This document shows positions 6,232 to 10,442 of a DNA stretch of 10,442 nucleotides, one piece after another. Positions within the stretch are counted from its first letter, which is position 1. Each line of letters opens with the position of its first letter. Location of the stretch: assembly GCA_028292185.1 (NCBI GenBank), contig JAQGMT010000205.1:1-10442 (forward strand), read 5' to 3'. This stretch comes from Ramlibacter sp. (GTDB lineage Bacteria; Pseudomonadota; Gammaproteobacteria; Burkholderiales; Burkholderiaceae_C). Under the pieces are notes generated by a model. That model had not been told where the DNA came from and ran no database searches. It was given only the letters and a program-made list of their open reading frames with translations. Made by a program: the position numbers and the translations under genes.

Positions 6232-6974
6232 GCTGCGGGCTTGGGCGGCAGGAGTTCATTCCAGTATACGGGGTCGAACTGCCACTTCGGCGAAGGCTTT
6301 TGCGCGTTTTGTGCGACCTGCGCCACAAAATCGGAGCGCGCGATTTCGCGCGCTCCCAGCGAAGCCAGGTGCTCAGTGTTCTGCTGGCAGTCGATGCAGG
6401 TGATGTGGTGGTGACGGCAGAACGCCACCAGTGCCGCGAGCGCAATCTTGGACGCGTCGGGCACCCGCGTGAACATCGACTCACCGAATACCGCCTGCCC
6501 GATCGCGACACAGTACAGTCCACCGGCCAAGCGACCATCGATCCAGGTTTCGATGCTGTGCGCGAAGCCGGCGCGATGGAACGCACGATAGGCATCGACC
6601 ATCGCCGGCACGATCCAGGTGCCTGATTGTCCAGGCCGGTCGCTCGATGAGCACGCCTGAATCACTTCGTCGAAGGCGCTGTCGATGCGCAGCTCGAAGG
6701 CCGGGCTCACGATGAGCCGCGCGATCAGCTTGCGCAAGGAGCGGTGCAGCTTGAACTCATCGGGCATCAAGACCATGCGCGGGTCGGTGCTCCACCACAG
6801 GATAGGCTGTCCTTCGCTGAACCACGGAAAGATGCCGCTGCTGTACGCGCGGCGCAGGCTGTCCAGGTCCAACACGCCGCCGGCGGCGAGCAGGCCCGGC
6901 GCGGGTTGCGAGCCGTCCCAGGCCTGCGAGGGATCGGGGAATGGGTCGCCGGGATCGAGCCAGGGGAGGTTCAT
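6228..6974 (-). CDS. aat: Leucyl/phenylalanyl-tRNA--protein transferase
   Basis: This 248-residue L/F-transferase moves Leu or Phe from aminoacyl-tRNA onto N-terminal Lys or Arg of proteins (EC 2.3.2.6), marking them for ClpS-ClpAP. Conserved motifs are present: PWLDPGDPFP (4-13), GLLAAGG (27-33), GIFPWF (47-52), ILWWSTDPR (58-66), GTWI, and near the C-terminus FGESMF and CQQNTEHLASLGA. The ATG at 6974 is chosen because homologues start at this point. An upstream in-frame ATG at 7019 would put the first residues inside the tRNA-Asn terminator hairpin. No clear Shine-Dalgarno precedes 6974. Its stop overlaps the bpt GTG start by 4 bp, forming an aat-bpt N-degron operon. The gene begins only about 9 nt after the U-tract of the tRNA-Asn terminator, so its promoter is unclear. 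It may depend on read-through. Confidence 0.94.
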   Translation of the reverse strand: MNLPWLDPGDPFPDPSQAWDGSQPAPGLLAAGGVLDLDSLRRAYSSGIFPWFSEGQPILWWSTDPRMVLMPDEFKLHRSLRKLIARLIVSPAFELRIDSAFDEVIQACSSSDRPGQSGTWIVPAMVDAYRAFHRAGFAHSIETWIDGRLAGGLYCVAIGQAVFGESMFTRVPDASKIALAALVAFCRHHHITCIDCQQNTEHLASLGAREIARSDFVAQVAQNAQKPSPKWQFDPVYWNELLPPKPAA

Positions 6975-6982
6975 CGAGGGCA

Positions 6983-7016
6983 AATGAAAAAGGCCTGCAA
7001 CACGCGTTGCAGGCCT
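6983..7016 (-). terminator. Intrinsic terminator of tRNA-Asn
   Basis: A perfect 11-bp stem, AGGCCTGCAAC (plus 6991-7001) with GTTGCAGGCCT (7006-7016), closes a 4-nt loop. On the minus strand it is followed by TTTTTCATT. It lies 9 bp beyond the tRNA-Asn 3' CCA and about 9 nt before the aat ATG. It therefore ends tRNA-Asn transcription and would also limit transcription into aat-bpt. Confidence 0.9.
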
Positions 7017-7025
7017 CATTGTGGA

Positions 7026-7101
7026 TGGCTCCTCGACCTGGGCTCGAACCAGGGACCTACGGATTAACAGTCCGGCGCTCTACCAACTGAGCTATCGAGG
7101 A
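7026..7101 (-). tRNA. tRNA-Asn (anticodon GTT)
   Basis: This is a complete 76-nt cloverleaf on the minus strand. The 7-bp acceptor stem pairs TCCTCGA with TCGAGGA, with discriminator G and an encoded CCA (7028-7026). The D-arm reads AGCTCAGTTGGTAGAGC and the T-arm contains GGTTCGAGCC. The anticodon stem CCGGA/TCCGT holds the loop CTGTTAA, with anticodon GTT at 7068-7066, which decodes AAC and AAT. It has its own -10 box upstream and an intrinsic terminator downstream, so it is a single-gene unit between the ferredoxin reductase gene and aat. Confidence 0.97.
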
Positions 7102-7112
7102 ACAAGCCTTAA

Positions 7113-7118
7113 ATTATA
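7113..7118 (-). promoter_or_regulatory. -10 box of the tRNA-Asn promoter
   Basis: TATAAT on the minus strand (plus ATTATA) ends 11 bp before the first tRNA base, so initiation around 7105-7107 would give a leader of only a few bases. No good -35 is seen at a 16-18 bp spacing; the region there is the FNR stop codon and the palindrome GGGCGCGCCC (7128-7137). The TATAAT match and its placement are clear. The rest of the promoter is not. Confidence 0.6.
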
Positions 7119-7137
7119 GCGTGCCTCGGGCGCGCCC

Positions 7138-8238
7138 TCAGTCGAACACCGGCGTCTCGACGCCCAGCACCTTGTGCAACTTCGGTGACGTGGTGGTGTA
7201 CTGCAGGCGCACCTGCTTGTCCGGGAAAATGATGGGGGCCGCGCCGAAGGCCGCGAGGGCGCATTCGTGGAAGCCCGACAGGATCAATTTCTTCTTGCCC
7301 GGATAGGTGTTGATGTCGCCCACCGCGAAGATGCCCTGTGTGTTCGTCGAGAATTTTTCGGTGTCCACCTTCAGCTGCTTGCGCTCGATGTCCAGGCCCC
7401 AGTTGGCGATGGGGCCGAGCTTGGGGCTGAGGCCGAAGAACACCAGCAGCATGTCGGCGGGCACCTTGCGCACCACCGCGTCGGAGCCGGTCACTTGGAC
7501 GCCAGCAAGACGGCCATCCTGCACGTCCAGGTCGGTCACCTGTCCCACCAGGAACTGCATCTGCTGCGCATCGCACAGCTGTTTCATCTTCGATACCGAC
7601 GCCGGCGCCGCCTTGAAGCCGTCGCGCCGATGGATCAGGATCACGCTCGCAGCGCGATGAGCGCCCGGCTGCGCGAAGTTGAGGCACCAGTCGAGGGCCG
7701 AATCGCCGCCGCCGAGGATGACCAGGTTCTTGCCCGCGAAATCGGCCGGGTTCTTCACGCGATAGTGCACGTGCGTGCCCTCGAACTTGTCCACCCCGAA
7801 GACCTTCAGTCCGCGTGGCTGGAACGCGCCGACGCCGGCCGCGATGAAGATGGTCTTGGTCAGTAACCGCGTGCCCTTTGAGGTCTCGACCAAGAAGCGC
7901 CCATCGTCCTGCTTCTGCACGGTGGTCACTTCCTGCCCGAAATGGAACGTGGCGCCGAACGGCGCGATCTGCTTGAGCAAGCTGTCGGTGAGCTCCTGGC
8001 CGGTGCACACGGGAACCGCGGGGATATCGTAGATCGGCTTGTCGGGATAGAGCTCGACGCATTGGCCGCCCGGATACGGCAGCGAATCGATCACGTGCGC
8101 CTTGATCTCGAGCAGCCCGAGCTCGAACACCTGGAACAGCCCGACGGGGCCCGCGCCGATCACGACGGCATCGGTCTGGATCGGCCCATCGCTTGCCGCG
8201 GCAGTCTTGATCACTTCTTGGTTGAGTTGCGGTTCCAT
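7138..8238 (-). CDS. Ferredoxin--NADP(+) reductase, thioredoxin-reductase-like
   Basis: This 366-residue FAD flavoprotein should pass electrons between NADPH and ferredoxin (EC 1.18.1.2). It has an N-terminal FAD Rossmann motif VVIGAGPVG (25-33) and GGQC shortly after. The NADPH-binding LVILGGGDSA ends at residue 181, and a C-terminal FAD motif GIFAVGDINTYPG follows. The CxxC redox pair that thioredoxin reductases carry just before the GGGDSA region is missing (NPADFAGKNLVILGGGDSA), so this is the TrxR-like ferredoxin reductase class (as in B. subtilis YumC), not a thioredoxin reductase. About 20 extra residues precede the FAD motif. The start at 8238 is 24 nt after the fdxA stop, and the two genes are probably an operon, with FdxA the natural partner. 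An assignment to another NAD(P)H:acceptor oxidoreductase is possible but less likely. Confidence 0.88.
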   Translation of the reverse strand: MEPQLNQEVIKTAAASDGPIQTDAVVIGAGPVGLFQVFELGLLEIKAHVIDSLPYPGGQCVELYPDKPIYDIPAVPVCTGQELTDSLLKQIAPFGATFHFGQEVTTVQKQDDGRFLVETSKGTRLLTKTIFIAAGVGAFQPRGLKVFGVDKFEGTHVHYRVKNPADFAGKNLVILGGGDSALDWCLNFAQPGAHRAASVILIHRRDGFKAAPASVSKMKQLCDAQQMQFLVGQVTDLDVQDGRLAGVQVTGSDAVVRKVPADMLLVFFGLSPKLGPIANWGLDIERKQLKVDTEKFSTNTQGIFAVGDINTYPGKKKLILSGFHECALAAFGAAPIIFPDKQVRLQYTTTSPKLHKVLGVETPVFD

Positions 8239-8262
8239 GCGAATCTGGCTTCTCTGTTGACG

Positions 8263-8592
8263 TTAGCGAATCAGCTGGGAGAGCTTGCCGGTCTTGTCCT
8301 TCCATTCGTCGGCGTCATCCGGCGGGGGCTTGCGTTTGGTGATGCTCTTCCAACCCGCTTGCTGGGTCAGTTCGACATTGAGCTTGATGAAGGCAATCTG
8401 GTCGGCCGGCACATCCTCCTCGGCGTAGATCGCGTTGACCGGGCACTCCGGAATGCAGACGGCGCAGTCAATGCATTCATCCGGATCGATCACCAGCATG
8501 TTCGGCCCTTCGCGGAAACAGTCCACGGGGCAGACGTCCACGCAATCGGTGTACTTGCAGCGGATACAGGATTCGGTGACGACGTGGGTCAT
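8263..8592 (-). CDS. fdxA: 7Fe-8S ferredoxin (FdxA type)
   Basis: This 109-residue bacterial ferredoxin has nine cysteines at 9, 12, 17, 21, 25, 40, 43, 46 and 50. This is the Azotobacter ferredoxin I pattern shifted by one residue. By that homology Cys9, Cys17 and Cys50 hold a [3Fe-4S] cluster, Cys21, Cys40, Cys43 and Cys46 hold a [4Fe-4S] cluster, and Cys12 and Cys25 are free. Motifs are CIRCKYTDCVDVCPVDC and CIDCAVCIPECPVNAI. The long C-terminal tail after residue 55 (EEDVPADQIAFI...GWKSI) is also typical of FdxA. It is followed by its probable reductase after 24 nt. It lies 115 bp behind cysN on the same strand, with a short open stretch ending 9 nt before its ATG. No strong Shine-Dalgarno is visible. 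It is a soluble cytoplasmic low-potential electron carrier. Confidence 0.95.
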   Translation of the reverse strand: MTHVVTESCIRCKYTDCVDVCPVDCFREGPNMLVIDPDECIDCAVCIPECPVNAIYAEEDVPADQIAFIKLNVELTQQAGWKSITKRKPPPDDADEWKDKTGKLSQLIR

Positions 8593-8601
8593 TTTCTAGT
8601 T

Positions 8602-8709
8602 CTATCGGGGGAAACCCATGATTTTAGCCAGCCAGGCCTGGGTGGCTTGCGGATTGCGTTCAGCCAGTGCTGCAAGCAGTGCCTTTTGGTTCTGCGCAGC
8701 GCTCTGCTC
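8602..8709 (-). other. Unassigned 35-codon open stretch between cysN and fdxA
   Basis: In the +1 frame relative to the cysN stop, the minus strand stays open for 35 codons to TAG at 8604-8602, 9 nt before the fdxA ATG. The translation looks protein-like: KALLAALAERNPQATQAWL (an amphipathic alanine/leucine-rich helix), ending KIMGFPR. No ATG, GTG or TTG opens it; an in-frame ATG occurs only five codons before the stop. Third-position G+C is lower than in the neighbours (about 18 of 32 codons). It could be the remnant of a lost gene, a C-terminal extension cut off from cysN by a frameshift, or chance. I do not recognise it. Confidence 0.25.
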
Positions 8710-10027
8710 AGCGGACCAGCACCGCTGCCGCCGTCTTGTGGCTGGCCGTGTCCACCAATACCAGCGAACCCAGAACCCGGGAGCGCGCGTAGGGTAGGGT
8801 GGCGATCGCCTCCTGCAGGCTCAGGTCGACGTGTCCGATGGAATTGGGCTCGAGGTGGTCCGCTGGGGCCTCCGCGAGCGTGTGGATGTCGAGCTTGTGG
8901 ACAATTGCCTTCACGCGGGCCTTGACCCATCGGTGGCCGTGCAGAGCCCAGTAGACGCGGCCCGCGACCAGCGGTTCATCGTCCAGCCAGGCTACCGTCG
9001 CCGAGATCTCGCGCGCGGGCTCGATCGCTCCGGGTGCAAGCAGCCAGTCCCCGCGCGAAACGTCCAACTCCCGGTCCAGCACGATGCCCGCGCTGTGGCC
9101 GGGCGTGACGCTGCCGGGGCGGCGCGCGTGATCGAGCACTTGCGCCACGATGGCGGTCTGGCCGCCCGGCATCACCTGGATTTCCTGTCCCGGCTCGACG
9201 TTGCCGGTGGCGACGCGGCCCCAGAAGATGCGGCGTCCCTGCGCCGTGTCGCTGGATGAGGAATGCTTCTCCACCCATTGAACCGGGAAGGTAAACGCCT
9301 CATGACCTTCCGCCTCGGCGACGTCGAGGCCCTCGAGCACCTTCAGCAATGAAGGCCCGTGATAGCCGCACCAGCCCGGCGAGGCCTCAACCACGTTCTG
9401 TCCCTTCAGCGCCGAGATCGGCACGATCGCCCGCACCGCGATGTCGGCGGCCGCGGTGAAGCGCCACAGCGCCGCGCTGATGTTCTCGAAGGCCGCTTCC
9501 GGATCTTCCACGGCGTCGAGCTTGTTGATGGCAAACACGATCGACGGCACACGCAGCAGGTTCACCAGCAGCGAATGCCGCCGCGTCTGCGGCAGCAGTT
9601 CGAGCTGGGCGCTGCGCCATTTCAACTTGGTCGCGTCCACCAGCACCACGGCCGCATCCGCACTGGAAGCGGCGGTAATCATGTTGCGGGTGTACTGCTC
9701 GTGCCCCGGTGTGTCGCCGATGATGAACTTGCGATTCGGGGTGGCGAAGTAGCGATACGCAACGTCGATGGTGATGCCCTGCTCGCGCTCGGCCGAGAGG
9801 CCGTCGGTGAGCAGCGCCAGGTCGGTCTGGCCCAGGCGTTGCACGCCCGCCAGCTGGTCCTGCAGCACCGACTTGCTGTCCACCAGCAGCCGGCCGATCA
9901 GCGTGCTCTTGCCGTCGTCCACGCTGCCGCAGGTGATGAAGCGCAAGGCAGCGGCATGGTCGCCCCGGTGAGCATCGTCGCCGCGGCGCAGGGCCGGATC
10001 CAGAGTTTCAAGGTTCACGGCGCTCAT
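8708..10027 (-). CDS. cysN: Sulfate adenylyltransferase subunit 1 (ATP sulfurylase GTPase)
   Basis: This 439-residue GTPase subunit of ATP sulfurylase uses GTP hydrolysis to drive formation of adenosine 5'-phosphosulfate from ATP and sulfate (EC 2.7.7.4) with CysD. G1 is GSVDDGKST (34-42), the switch is EREQGITIDV (80-89), G3 is DTPGH (105-109), G4 is NKLD (168-171) and G5 lies at SALKG. Elongation-factor-like beta-barrel domains follow. An insert between DAT and QTRRH (KLKWRSAQLELLP, about 134-146) is longer than in E. coli CysN and, from memory, typical of Burkholderiales. There is no C-terminal APS kinase (CysC) domain: the protein ends at VLVR where a CysNC fusion would continue. The ATG shares one base with the cysD stop (TGATG), so translation is coupled. 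Confidence 0.96.
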   Translation of the reverse strand: MSAVNLETLDPALRRGDDAHRGDHAAALRFITCGSVDDGKSTLIGRLLVDSKSVLQDQLAGVQRLGQTDLALLTDGLSAEREQGITIDVAYRYFATPNRKFIIGDTPGHEQYTRNMITAASSADAAVVLVDATKLKWRSAQLELLPQTRRHSLLVNLLRVPSIVFAINKLDAVEDPEAAFENISAALWRFTAAADIAVRAIVPISALKGQNVVEASPGWCGYHGPSLLKVLEGLDVAEAEGHEAFTFPVQWVEKHSSSSDTAQGRRIFWGRVATGNVEPGQEIQVMPGGQTAIVAQVLDHARRPGSVTPGHSAGIVLDRELDVSRGDWLLAPGAIEPAREISATVAWLDDEPLVAGRVYWALHGHRWVKARVKAIVHKLDIHTLAEAPADHLEPNSIGHVDLSLQEAIATLPYARSRVLGSLVLVDTASHKTAAAVLVR

Positions 10028-10442
10028 CAGAAATACCCGTCCTTCTTGCGCTTTTCCATGGAGGCGTCGGAGGTCTTGTCGTCCATCCGCGTGGCGCCGC
10101 GCTCGCTCACGTCCACGGTCAAGGTTTCAAGCACCACCTGGGACGCGTTGGCGGCGTGGCTTTCCACCGGGCAGGTGCACGTGATGTCGCCGACAGTGCG
10201 AAAGCGCACCGTGCGATTCACGACATCCTCGTCAGCCCGCGCCGGCGTGAGCGGTGTTACCGGCACCAGCAGTCCGCGGCGCTCGACCACCTGGCGCTGG
10301 TGCGCGTAGTAGATGGAGGGCAGGGCGATGTTCTCGCGCTCGATGTACTGCCACACGTCCAGCTCGGTCCAGTTGGAGATGGGGAACACGCGGAAATGTT
10401 CGCCGGGATGCAGCCGCGTATTGAACAGCGTCCACAGCTCAG
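10027..10442 (-). CDS. cysD: Sulfate adenylyltransferase subunit 2, C-terminal part
   Basis: The 3' end of cysD enters from the right edge. The last 137 codons are present, out of about 300 expected, and the 5' end lies outside the window. CysD is the catalytic adenylyltransferase (PAPS-reductase-like, N-type ATP pyrophosphatase fold) that pairs with CysN in sulfate activation. The visible part carries the diagnostic FRVFPISNWTELDVWQYI, then VRFRTVGDITCTCPVES, and ends in the conserved KRKKDGYF. The reading continues without interruption from 10389 to the edge (ELWTLFNTRLHPGEHFRVF), so the GTG at 10389 is an internal valine and not the start. The stop TGA overlaps the cysN ATG by one base. 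The variant TCTCPVES, with two cysteines, replaces the region that reads LTGAVES in E. coli. Confidence 0.95.
   Translation of the reverse strand, partial: ELWTLFNTRLHPGEHFRVFPISNWTELDVWQYIERENIALPSIYYAHQRQVVERRGLLVPVTPLTPARADEDVVNRTVRFRTVGDITCTCPVESHAANASQVVLETLTVDVSERGATRMDDKTSDASMEKRKKDGYF

Noticed and set aside
6977..7019. Upstream ATG at 7019 as the aat start
   Set aside because: The added codons lie inside the tRNA-Asn terminator hairpin, and homologues begin at the MNLPWL position.
7128..7137. Palindrome GGGCGCGCCC after the ferredoxin reductase gene as a terminator
   Set aside because: A 3-bp stem with a 4-nt loop and no T run cannot be a convincing intrinsic terminator. It is more likely a GC-rich stretch upstream of the tRNA promoter.
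8627..8646. Inverted repeat around CCAGGCCTGG as a cysN terminator
   Set aside because: Its centre leaves no loop, the outer arms are interrupted, and the downstream bases (TAAAAT on the minus strand) are not a U-tract.
7942..8925. 327-codon plus-strand open frame opposite FNR, fdxA and cysN
   Set aside because: It crosses three real genes on the other strand and their spacers, and its C-terminal part is Pro/Gly/Arg low-complexity. It is a GC-driven artefact.
10232..10435. 67-codon frame and the GTG at 10389 as small independent genes
   Set aside because: The region is the interior of cysD, whose reading frame runs unbroken to the window edge.

Overview
The window (about 64% G+C) looks like chromosomal DNA of a betaproteobacterium, most likely order Burkholderiales and plausibly Comamonadaceae. 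This rests on the protein style: the CysN insert around LVDATKLKWRSAQLELLPQ, the adjacent aat-bpt pair, a FdxA/ferredoxin-NADP reductase pair, and a long plus a short LeuA. The family assignment is recalled from relatives and was not computed. No phage, insertion sequence or CRISPR array is visible.

Layout. Positions 1-207 hold a leucine attenuation leader: a 17-residue leader peptide with a leucine cluster, then a strong intrinsic terminator. It controls two tandem 2-isopropylmalate synthase genes of different subfamilies, a long type-2 form (208-1917) and a standard type-1 form (1929-3467), 11 bp apart. A regulatory gap with a perfect TATAAT box and two small hairpins follows. Next is a periplasmic D,D-peptidase of the PBP7/PbpG type (3611-4621). 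Its stop overlaps by 4 bp the stop of a convergent IclR-family regulator (5412-4618, minus).

Everything from 4618 to the right end lies on the minus strand. Read in transcription order from the right edge, it runs: cysD (3' part only), cysN, fdxA, a thioredoxin-reductase-like ferredoxin-NADP reductase, tRNA-Asn(GTT) with its own -10 box and intrinsic terminator, aat, bpt (overlapping aat by GTGA), and iclR.

The genes form working groups. leuA-leuA make 2-isopropylmalate, the committed step to leucine, under transcriptional attenuation. cysDN activates sulfate, and the ferredoxin/reductase pair behind it could supply low-potential electrons, perhaps to sulfite reduction. aat and bpt attach Leu/Phe or Leu from charged tRNA to protein N-termini as ClpS-ClpAP degradation signals. 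pbpG trims peptidoglycan cross-links. The window is mostly conserved housekeeping DNA. The parts most worth a second look are regulatory: the leu attenuator (possibly with a leaderless leader peptide), the tRNA-Asn terminator placed directly before the aat start codon, the pbpG 5' region, and an unexplained 35-codon open stretch after cysN.
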